From the NCBI RefSeq assembly GCF_030464345.1, contig NZ_VCYH01000002.1:248001-312000 (forward strand): DNA of 64,000 nt. Direction: 5' to 3'. The notes beneath the pieces are model-generated. The model searched no databases, had not been told where the DNA came from, and saw only the letters and a list, made by a program, of their open reading frames with translations. Made by a program: the position numbers and the translations under genes. Each line of letters starts with the position of its first letter. Within the stretch, counting starts at the first letter, position 1. Source of the stretch: Methanoculleus frigidifontis. Its GTDB lineage: Archaea > Halobacteriota > Methanomicrobia > Methanomicrobiales > Methanoculleaceae. Shown one piece after another: positions 55,309 through 64,000 of this stretch.

Positions 55309-55710
55309 TCACTCCTTCTTTCCAGATACAGCGCTTCCACCCGGTGAACCCGGGTGCTGCCCGGAATTTTTTGTATCAGTGAGCACGGGAAGCAGCACCA
55401 CGAGCTCCTCCTTGAGTGCGGGGATATCTCGGTCGACAACCACCCACACCTCATCGAGATCAACACGGAAATATGCATGAACCAGAATATCCCGGAGACC
55501 GACGATCTGCTTCCAGGGAACCCTGGGACAGGCACTTCGTATCTCGGGCGGAAGGCGTGCAGCCGCTTCACCGATTATTTGAAGGTGGTGAACCATCCAG
55601 ACCTGCACCAGTTCCTCCTGCAGGAACACCTCCTTGCCCCGGACCGCATACCGTTCGATATCGTCGATCGCCTCCAGGATATCGAGGAGCCGCTCGCTCC
55701 CATCCCTCAT
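55309..55710 (-). CDS. hepT: HEPN-domain toxin (HepT-like)
   Basis: This 133-residue helical protein of the HepT/DUF86 family carries the RNase motif R-x4-H-x-Y in GLRDILVHAYF, plus the usual VHHLQIIGEAAARLP helix. HepT toxins cleave RNA and are silenced by MntA, which AMPylates the motif Tyr. The start overlaps the mntA stop (ATGA). The last ~20 residues (PGSPGGSAVSGKKE) are not typical and may be read-through into foreign sequence. Confidence 0.88.
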   Translation of the reverse strand: MRDGSERLLDILEAIDDIERYAVRGKEVFLQEELVQVWMVHHLQIIGEAAARLPPEIRSACPRVPWKQIVGLRDILVHAYFRVDLDEVWVVVDRDIPALKEELVVLLPVLTDTKNSGQHPGSPGGSAVSGKKE

Positions 55711-56000
55711 AGGGGCACCAGCTCACTCAGGATCCGTACGCGGTACCGCTCCTTGAGCGCCTTTTCGGTCACCACATCCACCCTGCACCCGAGATCTTCC
55801 TCCAGATCCTGGATGAGCGCGATGTGATCGAGAAGGCTTCTGCCCGGCTCCATCTCCACCAGAAGGTCGAGGTCGCTCCCAAAATCCGCCTCGCCCCGGG
55901 CGACCGAGCCGAAGACCCGCAGGTTCGTTGCGCCGTGCCGCTCGGCTATTGCAAGAATCCTGGATCGCTTCTTCCGGACTGCATCCAGTGTCACGGACAT
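55707..56000 (-). CDS. mntA: Minimal nucleotidyltransferase antitoxin (MntA-like)
   Basis: This 97-residue MNT-fold protein has GSVARGEADFGSDLDLLVE, containing the GS..RG...SDxDLLV active site. It pairs with the overlapping HepT gene as antitoxin through AMPylation. Such pairs are frequent in archaeal genomic islands. Confidence 0.9.
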   Translation of the reverse strand: MSVTLDAVRKKRSRILAIAERHGATNLRVFGSVARGEADFGSDLDLLVEMEPGRSLLDHIALIQDLEEDLGCRVDVVTEKALKERYRVRILSELVPL

Positions 56001-56111
56001 ACCTGTTCAAGGAATTCTATCGGGTGCGGGGGATATAAACCTGCCTCACGGGGGTGTCCATGCGTGAAAATATTCCCGAAGAAATGTTCCTCTTTTCGCC
56101 GAAGGCTACTC

Positions 56112-56205
56112 CCAGAGATACTTTCCGCCGACCGGCACGAATCCGCAGGCCTCTCCAGGCGTTCATACCGCCGGATATTCTCGAGCTCGAGCGCGAGCAG
56201 GGGTC
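56112..56205 (-). pseudogene. Fragment of a DUF365-like gene
   Basis: The minus strand reads LLALELENIRRYERLERP, nearly the C-terminus of the intact gene at 62153 (WLALELEDIRRYERPEKP); the reading frame then breaks. It is one of several pieces of the same two-gene module scattered over 8 kb. Confidence 0.75.
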
Positions 56206-56560
56206 TGCCTGTGGAGACCACAGGGTATGAACCCAGGGACCAAGTAGGGACTACGTCGGGACCAAGTCGACGTGCCGGACGACAGAGATGTTCATTCCCT
56301 GCCTCGTGGACGTTGTCGGGAGGGATACTTGACGGGTACGCGTTCGGAGTGCCAGCTCGTGGAGATCAATGCCGACAATGAAACAAACCACCGGTAAATT
56401 CTCTGAGATCCGCAGAGTTTCTCGTACTTGACGGGTACTTGATGAATCACCCCTTCCGTCGCGGACACTTTCGGGGCGCAGGCCGCAGGTATATACGTTC
56501 ATCCGGAAAGCCCTTTACAAGGGACAGGCCGGCGTTTCGGCACTCCCAGGGGGACGAAAT
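56206..56560. other. Intergenic region before the ComF-DprA pair
   Basis: This 355-bp gap has no supported gene. It contains two copies of ACTTGACGGGTAC (56327-56339, 56426-56438) and GGGACCAAGT-like repeats near 56236 and 56259. A TATA box GTATATAC at about 56488-56496 should drive the downstream pair. Confidence 0.5.
56488..56496 (+). promoter_or_regulatory. TATA box of the ComF-DprA operon
   Basis: AGTATATAC-like sequence (GTATATAC) 65 nt before the ComF-like start, implying a leader of about 40 nt. Confidence 0.45.
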
Positions 56561-57256
56561 ATGGAAAGAATCTTTATCCGGTCTGACGACACAGGACTTG
56601 AAATCCTCTATCCGCCGTATTGTGAAATCTGCGGCAATCCCATTCCCGATAGTTTTGCAGATACGTTTCCCTATTGCGCGGCGTGCAGGAACAGACCGGA
56701 TAGAGATGACCCTCCCGTCCGTATCCGGGCATTCGGAAAGTATCTCTATGAGAATGAGTTCCCGGGCGACACTCTCAGCAACGAGATCAGAGGGCTGAAG
56801 ACGGACCAGCGCTTTGTCCCGCGGCTCTGCGAATGCCTGTACTATGCGATCGAGCGCCAGTACCCGGATCTTCGCGATCTCGACGTCGTCATCCCGGTGA
56901 TGCGGGGCTCCGATGATAGAGCGTACAACCCGTCGGCACTTCTGGCAGAGGGTGTTGCCTCACGCTACGGTATTCCGTATCTGGACGTCCTGTATAAGAG
57001 CAAAGTATATCGCTCACTGCATAGTATCCATGATCACCGCGAAAAGGAGAAGGAGATAGCAGGTAATGTCGGGTGCAGGTACCGGTTCAACGGCGAATCG
57101 GTTCTCCTGATCGACGACACCTGTATCACCGGAGCGACAAAACGGGAGTGCGCCACGGTGCTGCAGGCGCATGGTGCAGGCGAGGTCTGGTCGCTCGTCC
57201 TCGGAAGACTGGTCAACCGGAAACACCTGGAGACACTGAGGAACTACAATGAATAA
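56561..57256 (+). CDS. ComF-like phosphoribosyltransferase-fold protein
   Basis: This 231-residue protein has an N-terminal zinc knuckle (CEICGNPIPDSF...YCAAC) and a type I phosphoribosyltransferase fold. The PRPP loop is VLLIDDTCITGAT and the region VVIPVMRGSDDRAYNPSALL is the ComF counterpart. AGGGGGAC before the ATG is the ribosome binding site. It overlaps dprA by 8 nt. ComF proteins act with DprA in DNA uptake in bacteria; in archaeal islands such PRTase-DprA pairs more likely serve defence, which is inference here. Confidence 0.82.
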   Translation: MERIFIRSDDTGLEILYPPYCEICGNPIPDSFADTFPYCAACRNRPDRDDPPVRIRAFGKYLYENEFPGDTLSNEIRGLKTDQRFVPRLCECLYYAIERQYPDLRDLDVVIPVMRGSDDRAYNPSALLAEGVASRYGIPYLDVLYKSKVYRSLHSIHDHREKEKEIAGNVGCRYRFNGESVLLIDDTCITGATKRECATVLQAHGAGEVWSLVLGRLVNRKHLETLRNYNE

Positions 57257-58205
57257 TCTTTCAACCCGGGAGATCGCATTTCTCGCCGCCCTCAATGACA
57301 GCCAGTTGCCGAAGAGGCAGGAGTATGCCGAATACTTCCGCGACCCGGCGTTCCTCCGCGATCTCTACGCCGCTGTTTTCGAAAACGATACGGACTCCCT
57401 GATGGCTTACCCCGACCATCTCCGCCCTCTCATCGCACGGGCGGAGGATCTTCGGGAGCGGGATCTTCTTCCATTCTTCGCCGACACGATCGCGGCATAC
57501 CGGCAGAACGGTACCCGGATCCTCCCAATCTTCGATGCAGGGTATCCGAAGAGACTTCCGGAGATCCCGGACCCGCCTCTCATTCTCTACCAGGCCGGCC
57601 GCGAGGAGAGCATCGCAAAGCCGGCGGCTGCCGTCGTCGGCACGAGACGGATCAGCAGCGAGGGTATCGCGAGAACCCGGGAAGCGGTTGCCATCCTTGT
57701 CCGTCTCGGCTACGTGATCGTGAGCGGCCTTGCCCTCGGGACCGATACCTGCGCTCATACAGCCGCACTGGAGTTCGGCGGCGAGACGATCGCGGTCCTG
57801 CCGGGAGATATCGAAGCCGTCGTTCCGCGGCAGAACCGGAACCTCGCCGTAGCGATCACCGCCTCCGGCTCTCTTCTGAGCGAGATAACTCCTCTCACAA
57901 AGATGCACAAGGGCAGGTACATCGAGCGGAACCGCATCACCAGCGGCCTCTCCGAAGGCGTGGTGGTCGTCGAAACCGCTGCGTCCGGCGGCTCCGTCCG
58001 GCAGGCAGAGGTCGCGTTCCGGCAGGGACGGCCGGTCTACGCCTTGAAGCCCGACGATTCGAACACGGAAGCCATGGCCGGATACCGGCGGCTCGTCTCG
58101 AGCGGAGCGGTTCCGGTCGAGTCCCCGCACGACCTTTCCCAGTATTTCGGAAAGCTGCAGCAGAGCCCTGCCTCGCGGGCGACGACGCTTGCGGATTTTT
58201 CGTGA
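57249..58205 (+). CDS. dprA: DprA/Smf-like DNA-processing protein
   Basis: This 318-residue protein has the Rossmann-like DprA core: YPKRLPEIPDPPLILYQAGR, AAVVGTRRISSEGIARTREA, VSGLALGTDTCAHTAALEFG, AVLPGDIEAVVP and RNRITSGLSEGVVVVETAAS. DprA binds single-stranded DNA and loads recombinase during transformation. No competence machinery is in the window, and pairing with a ComF-like gene inside a defence-type island suggests an immunity role. The N-terminal ~75 residues are family-specific. Confidence 0.9.
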   Translation: MNNLSTREIAFLAALNDSQLPKRQEYAEYFRDPAFLRDLYAAVFENDTDSLMAYPDHLRPLIARAEDLRERDLLPFFADTIAAYRQNGTRILPIFDAGYPKRLPEIPDPPLILYQAGREESIAKPAAAVVGTRRISSEGIARTREAVAILVRLGYVIVSGLALGTDTCAHTAALEFGGETIAVLPGDIEAVVPRQNRNLAVAITASGSLLSEITPLTKMHKGRYIERNRITSGLSEGVVVVETAASGGSVRQAEVAFRQGRPVYALKPDDSNTEAMAGYRRLVSSGAVPVESPHDLSQYFGKLQQSPASRATTLADFS

Positions 58206-58496
58206 CCGACGGAGGGGTGGAACCACCCTCCCGCGATCAAAAAAAGCCAGAATTGCGGTTCTTTTTCGATGTTCCCGCCCGTTTCGGATCCCGGATTCCG
58301 GCATTTTGAATGGCCGGCGAATCGCGCCCCGATTCACGAAATTCGCCAGGATCCGAGGGCCATATCGGCGATATGAGCGCGAGTAATTCCCGGACGATGG
58401 TTACTATGGCCCGCCCCGAGATCGTCCGTCTGAGGGCTTCTGTGAGGGTCGAAATTCCGGCGGATCTGCCCAGGATTCCTGATATTTAAGATTTGC
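58206..58496. other. Intergenic region after dprA
   Basis: No gene is supported in these 291 bp. A/T-rich spacing and a short run AAAAAAAG near 58240 may mark the end of the ComF-DprA transcript. Confidence 0.35.
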
Positions 58497-58499
58497 TGA

Positions 58500-58754
58500 A
58501 CCCGGAGGCGCCAACCGCCGACGATCTCGGACACCGGTTACGCACCCTGCCCCGCCCGCTCGAGGACGAGCCGATAGTCCTCTTCCGGGATCTCCCGCAT
58601 CGCCTGCCGGAGGTGCCCGCTCCACAGGGTTTTGTTGGTGACGAACGCAAGGTCCGGGATCAGCGGCTTGAACCCAGGGGTTCGGCGAAGACCGCGGCCG
58701 GCTCGACCTTCACGCGGCAGGGGAAGACTTCGTCGCCCATATGCTCCGGCGCCT
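58500..58754 (-). pseudogene. Truncated EVE plus DUF365-like gene pair
   Basis: This remnant has the same order as the intact pair at 62153-63034. The C-terminal ~75 codons of the EVE gene end in a stop (58540), and 7 bp later the start of the DUF365-like gene (GTG, MSEIVGG) breaks off. The EVE part shares long identical stretches with the intact gene (GATCTCCCGCATCGCCTGCC) but has frame changes. Confidence 0.8.
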
Positions 58755-58944
58755 TAATCCAGCTCGGGAAAATTGCGTGACGCCGGAGGTATCTGTCCGC
58801 CTCTCACATGTGGATGCCGGGTGGAAGCGGCTGGTATTTCCGTTCAGGTTATGCTCTTCTCCGACCGGCTGGAGGTGGGATCCCGTTTTTTGTGAATGGA
58901 TAGGCTCCGGGTCATTTTCTATAAGCTGATGCTTCAGTTTAAAA
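58755..58944. other. Intergenic region left of the nurA promoter
   Basis: No gene is supported; the base composition turns more A/T-rich towards the nurA-herA promoter. Confidence 0.3.
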
Positions 58945-58965
58945 TCGTAAATGTCTCATTTACGA
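58945..58965. promoter_or_regulatory. Perfect palindrome upstream of nurA-herA
   Basis: TCGTAAATG and CATTTACGA are perfect 9-bp arms around TCT. A third related element AAATGTCT follows at 58978-58985. The palindrome lies about 37 bp upstream of the TATA box CTTTAATAA (59001-59009), a typical spot for an activator or a repressor of the defence operon. Confidence 0.6.
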
Positions 58966-59000
58966 CGAAAAACGCCCTAAATGTCTGATTAAAATAGGAA

Positions 59001-59009
59001 CTTTAATAA
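59001..59009 (+). promoter_or_regulatory. TATA box of the nurA-herA operon
   Basis: CTTTAATAA 43-51 nt before the nurA ATG, in an A/T-rich stretch unlike the surrounding GC-rich DNA. Confidence 0.55.
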
Positions 59010-59051
59010 ATCTCCTCGTAAACCACTCCAATATTCAGGTTCCGTGAGTAT

Positions 59052-60191
59052 ATGCAGGCAGACTCTTCTGAAATTCAGCCATTCAACGAACTGCCTGAAG
59101 CTTTGGTAGAAGAGTTGCTCGATCAGTGCGGAACGATGGGAGAGACGCTCTCCCATTCGTTTCGGCATCTCCTCGAGAGTAAAGTCGAGATTCGGACTGC
59201 TTTGGCAGATAACGGTTTACTAAAACACGATTCTGATCTCCTCACGAACCATTCCTATCCGACGAGTTGTGGCGTAGACGGTGCGTACACCCTGGAGCGG
59301 CTGCTCTCCACCGACATGGTGGCAGTAGCCGGGGTCGCCGTTGAAGGACTGACGCCGCCGAGCGAGACCCGGCACTGGGAGTATCCCCATCATCTCTGTG
59401 AGGTGCTGCCCACCAAACACCATGGCAAAACAGGGCTCGTCACAAGAGCGATCATGTTTGCGATGGAGCTGCACCTGGCCAGTTCAGCGCCGCACGATGT
59501 CGTTTTTCTTGACGGGTCGTTCACCACGCCGCTCATCAACATCCAGCAGGCACTGTACACCATCGATGAGGTCGATACCAACCTCTCCAATCTCTTACTC
59601 GAACAACTGGAAAGCACACTGGAGGCATATGAGACACTCCTCTACGCCAGACGGTCTGACCAGCAGTTTGTCAGTGTGCCCAAATACACAACCCATAACC
59701 AGGTGGCAAAGATCCTCCTGAAAAGCGGCATGTATGAAGACCGGGCTCTCCTCTCCTTTGTATTGCAGGCAGGAGAGTACATCCGGCCGTTCCCCTATCA
59801 GGTGCCAGAGAGCATGTGGTCATTTGCAGAACCTTCTCTCAAGGAAATGGGAAATCTGAAGACGATCATCGATGGCATGAGCAACCTGTACGTGGTGTAC
59901 TACCGCCCCTTCCTCCACTCGCCGACCTTCAGGTTGGAGCTTCCCTACGCGGTTGCGACCAATAGAGACCGCCTTTCCAATGTATTTGAAGCAATAAAAC
60001 TGCAGAGCGGAGTTCCCGGGATCTTTGAACCCTATCCCCTCTACCTGGCGGACAGAATGGTGAAACAGATGGGTAAGGCCGTCCCTGCAATCAGAAAAGC
60101 CACTACGCAGGAGATGCTGCAGTTCTGGGACCAGGCGGAGGCGGAGGTATACCTACTGATGCACGGCTACCGGACCGAAATAGGACGATGA
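59052..60191 (+). CDS. nurA: NurA-domain nuclease
   Basis: This 379-residue protein has the two metal-binding NurA motifs: SCGVDGAYTLERLLS (motif with DG) and DVVFLDGSFTTPLINI (LDGS). A C-terminal Asp/His region follows (LELPYAVATNRDRLS). NurA is a 5'-3' exonuclease that works as a dimer on the HerA hexamer, used in end resection and in several anti-phage systems. The gene is A/T-richer than most of the window, suggesting transfer. The stop is 9 bp before the herA ATG. Confidence 0.85.
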   Translation: MQADSSEIQPFNELPEALVEELLDQCGTMGETLSHSFRHLLESKVEIRTALADNGLLKHDSDLLTNHSYPTSCGVDGAYTLERLLSTDMVAVAGVAVEGLTPPSETRHWEYPHHLCEVLPTKHHGKTGLVTRAIMFAMELHLASSAPHDVVFLDGSFTTPLINIQQALYTIDEVDTNLSNLLLEQLESTLEAYETLLYARRSDQQFVSVPKYTTHNQVAKILLKSGMYEDRALLSFVLQAGEYIRPFPYQVPESMWSFAEPSLKEMGNLKTIIDGMSNLYVVYYRPFLHSPTFRLELPYAVATNRDRLSNVFEAIKLQSGVPGIFEPYPLYLADRMVKQMGKAVPAIRKATTQEMLQFWDQAEAEVYLLMHGYRTEIGR

Positions 60192-60200
60192 GTGAGAACG

Positions 60201-61985
<1,785 letters not shown>

Positions 61986-62152
61986 GGGAAATCTTTGGAT
62001 CTGGCCTTATAGTGGAGAAATGTGTGGGAGTATGGCTATCTGGTGGAGTTTGGTGAGGGATCCACCAAGGGGGGAACTGCGCATAGGGAATGAAGGTGAC
62101 GGGATTCTGGGCGATGATCAGAACGAATTCGAAACCACCGCCACCCAAAGCG

Positions 62153-62581
62153 TCAATTCCGCAAGTACTTCCCGCCGACCGGAACGAATCGCTCCGGCTT
62201 CTCCGGGCGCTCGTAGCGCCGGATATCCTCGAGCTCGAGCGCAAGCCAGGGCCGCTTTTTCGCCTCCCCTTTCCGGACTCGCAACCCTTGCCATTTCTCC
62301 TGCTCGCTCTGGTAGGCCGTCACTTCGTCGCGGGTGAGGAAGACGGCGTCGCCGTAGGTAGCGAAGAAGGCGAGCGGATCGTCTGCTATGACAATCCGCT
62401 TGATGGTGGCCTCGCCAACATAGCCGGTATCCTCATGTGACTGGTAGAAGACGAGTTTCATGCCTGCGCGGAGATCTTTGAAGACGGTAGCCGGTTTGAT
62501 GAAGACGGTCTTCCCATCATCGAAGAATCGGGACATGTATTCTTTCGGCACCGGGAAGGTGACGCCGACGATCTCGGACAT
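62153..62581 (-). CDS. DUF365-like (ASCH/PUA-fold) protein
   Basis: This 142-residue protein starts MSEIVGVTFPVPKEYMSRFF and contains ATVFKDLRAGMKLVFYQSHE and GEATIKRIVIADDP. The pattern suits a small PUA/ASCH-type nucleic-acid-binding fold, as in archaeal DUF365; the family name is tentative. It follows the EVE gene with a 3-bp gap. Broken copies of it lie at 56.1 and 58.5 kb. Confidence 0.72.
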   Translation of the reverse strand: MSEIVGVTFPVPKEYMSRFFDDGKTVFIKPATVFKDLRAGMKLVFYQSHEDTGYVGEATIKRIVIADDPLAFFATYGDAVFLTRDEVTAYQSEQEKWQGLRVRKGEAKKRPWLALELEDIRRYERPEKPERFVPVGGKYLRN

Positions 62582-62584
62582 CGG

Positions 62585-63034
62585 TTACGCACCCTCCCCT
62601 GCCTGTTTGAGAATGAACAGATAGTCCTCCTCCGGGATCTCCCGCATCGCCTGCCGGAGGTGTCCGCTCCACATGGTTTTGTTCGTGATGAACGCCAGGT
62701 CCGGGATTAACGGCTTGAACTCCAGGGGTTCGGCGAAGACCGCGACCGGCTCGACCTTCACGCGGTAGGGGAAGACCTCGTCGCCCATATGCTCCGGCGT
62801 GACGAAGATGCGGCTCCGGTCTTCGTAGGGTTCCGACGCGACCGCATATGCGCCGGCTATCGCCGAGGGGAGAATTTCGTCGTCCCGTTTCTCCTGTCGG
62901 ACGAAGAAGAGGATGGTGTCACCAGGTTTCACCCGCTGCATGATATTCTTGTTTCGCTTTGGGACTCCCCAGACGTGCTTCGTTCTGACGACCTCCCAGT
63001 TGTCGCGGTTCGAGGAGGCGATCCAGCGTGTCAT
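62585..63034 (-). CDS. EVE-domain protein
   Basis: This 149-residue protein fills one EVE domain: MTRWIASSNRDNWEVVRTKH, then VWGVPKRNKNIMQRVKPGDT, ILFFVRQEKRDDEILPSAIA and [23 protein letters not shown] domains belong to the PUA group and often recognise modified bases; they are common near restriction genes. Partial copies at 54.9 and 58.5 kb show that this module has been duplicated and lost repeatedly here. Confidence 0.88.
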   Translation of the reverse strand: MTRWIASSNRDNWEVVRTKHVWGVPKRNKNIMQRVKPGDTILFFVRQEKRDDEILPSAIAGAYAVASEPYEDRSRIFVTPEHMGDEVFPYRVKVEPVAVFAEPLEFKPLIPDLAFITNKTMWSGHLRQAMREIPEEDYLFILKQAGEGA

Positions 63035-63057
63035 GCTTGATTCTTTGCGATGGCAAT

Positions 63058-63064
63058 AAAAAAA
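63058..63064 (-). terminator. Oligo-T terminator of the brxL-like gene
   Basis: Seven A on the plus strand give seven T on the minus strand, 14 bp beyond the stop of the BrxL-like gene, separating it from the EVE gene. Confidence 0.5.
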
Positions 63065-63077
63065 AGGATGCGATTAC

Positions 63078-64000
63078 TCATGCCTCGCTGATGGCCTTGA
63101 ACGCTGCCTGCATTGGATCCGAGAAGAACTCCACCCGCAGCTTGTCTAGCAACTCAGGTGGGATACCTCCAAAATCTGCCGCGTTTGTGGTCGGTATTAT
63201 CACCTGCTTTGCCCCGGCATCCATGGCAACTCTGATCCGATCTCCGAGATACTCGACTCTCGAAAGCACTCCATGGATAGTCATCTCACCAAGGATAATC
63301 ATGCCACCTGCAAGCGGTTTTTTGACAATTGCAGACAGGATGGCTACATAAAATGCAACGCCCATGTCTTCCGCTTCCTTCCCGTGGCCAGGGCTCATCA
63401 CCTGAATGTTGAGATCGTAACTTCCGATGTCCTGTTCAAGTCCAAGCTTTTTGCTGTTGACCCGCAGGTAGTTGTACGCCATCTGAGCGGACTCTCTGAT
63501 GGACTTTGACGTCAGTCCAACGATCTTAAACTTACCAGAACCCGGTATGGCGGCAACCTGTATCCGGAAGAGCATCACTCTGCCCAGTGTGGTGTCCCAT
63601 CCAATGCTGAAGACGTCGCCGGGCGCCATCGGCCCTTCGGGGATCAGCTTTGTCACTCCTATCTCCGAACATTCGGCGATGAACTCATCACCGTTTTCCT
63701 TATCAAGGTACGACAAATTCACCCGGGAGAATTCGATAGGGTTCATCCGCTTCAACTGCTCTTTGACCCGCCGCCGCATCTCCAGGCCGAGATTTATGTA
63801 CTCTGCCATCTCCTCTTTTGTGCATTTTCCATCGGGATGGATGAGTTTTACGAGGCCGGAGATCGTCCGGACCGCTGCCTTCCTGTCACGCTGGCCGACA
63901 TGGTTGCCGAATGAGAAGCATGCGTCGTAGGTGTCGGTATAGTTTAGGGGTCTGAGGCCGTTGTGGAAGATCTCTGCGATATAATCAGCAACAAACCCCA
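63078..64000 (-). CDS. brxL: BrxL-like Lon-related protein, C-terminal part (runs off the window)
   Basis: Only the last 307 codons are inside; the frame is open to base 64000. They read GFVADYIAEIFHNGLRPLNY, SFGNHVGQRDRKAAVRTISG, then a Lon-protease-like domain (GHGKEAEDMGVAFYVAILSA, GGMIILGEMTIHGVLSRVEY, QVIIPTTNAADF). This agrees with BrxL of BREX phage-defence systems, an AAA+ protein with a Lon-like C-terminus. The Ser of Lon (usually in DGPSAG) and the Lys are not apparent. The remainder of a BREX locus would lie to the right. Confidence 0.82.
   Translation of the reverse strand, partial: GFVADYIAEIFHNGLRPLNYTDTYDACFSFGNHVGQRDRKAAVRTISGLVKLIHPDGKCTKEEMAEYINLGLEMRRRVKEQLKRMNPIEFSRVNLSYLDKENGDEFIAECSEIGVTKLIPEGPMAPGDVFSIGWDTTLGRVMLFRIQVAAIPGSGKFKIVGLTSKSIRESAQMAYNYLRVNSKKLGLEQDIGSYDLNIQVMSPGHGKEAEDMGVAFYVAILSAIVKKPLAGGMIILGEMTIHGVLSRVEYLGDRIRVAMDAGAKQVIIPTTNAADFGGIPPELLDKLRVEFFSDPMQAAFKAISEA

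Overview
The window looks like chromosome of a GC-rich methanogenic archaeon of the order Methanomicrobiales, most likely Methanoculleus or a close relative. The pointers are a DUF3821 secreted protein, ADP-forming acyl-CoA synthetase, archaeal ATP-dependent DNA ligase, Orc1/Cdc6, an Mrp antiporter with archaeal Mbh gene order, GGAGGTGAT-type ribosome binding sites and TATA boxes about 25-30 nt before start sites. The genus is inferred from gene content, not from a marker gene. I recognised no tRNA, rRNA, CRISPR array, transposase or integrase.

1-20 kb is mostly core and cell-surface genes: the end of an iron/cobalamin ABC transporter, a CGGC protein, a large DUF3821 surface protein, superoxide dismutase, ADP-forming acyl-CoA synthetase, an FKBP prolyl isomerase and DNA ligase. 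A secreted PQQ-dehydrogenase-like propeller fused to a blue-copper domain follows. Next is a signalling cluster: an HTH-FHA regulator, a membrane Ser/Thr kinase with a beta-helix ectodomain, and a K+-channel-like protein. SIMPL and metallo-beta-lactamase-fold proteins end this part.

20-35 kb is a sensor block, all on the minus strand: three PAS histidine kinases with closely related kinase cores and two tandem CheB-CheR-PAS proteins. No receiver-domain gene is visible in the window. A secreted DNase-I-fold lipoprotein lies among them. 35-38 kb holds small genes (a dodecin and two unknowns) and a broken partial duplicate of the recQ 3' region.

38-45 kb is a ten-gene Mrp/Mbh-type cation antiporter operon with three NuoL/M/N-like subunits, followed by a decayed rubredoxin/flavoprotein gene and recQ. 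A roughly 0.6-kb direct repeat (37.07-37.64 and 48.39-49.00 kb) brackets this block.

49-54.5 kb looks like an autonomous or integrated replicon: Orc1/Cdc6, a PrimPol-helicase, three small coupled genes and a small winged-helix gene divergent from orc1. The 3' part of the primase gene carries two inverted arrays of a 12-bp iteron-like repeat that encode unrelated peptides, so constraint on the DNA itself is likely.

54.5-64 kb is a defence-type island with decayed pieces (HsdS-like, EVE and DUF365-like fragments). It also holds HepT/MntA toxin-antitoxin, a ComF-like PRTase with DprA, NurA-HerA, an intact EVE/DUF365-like pair, and the C-terminal part of a BrxL-type Lon-like protein that runs off the right edge.
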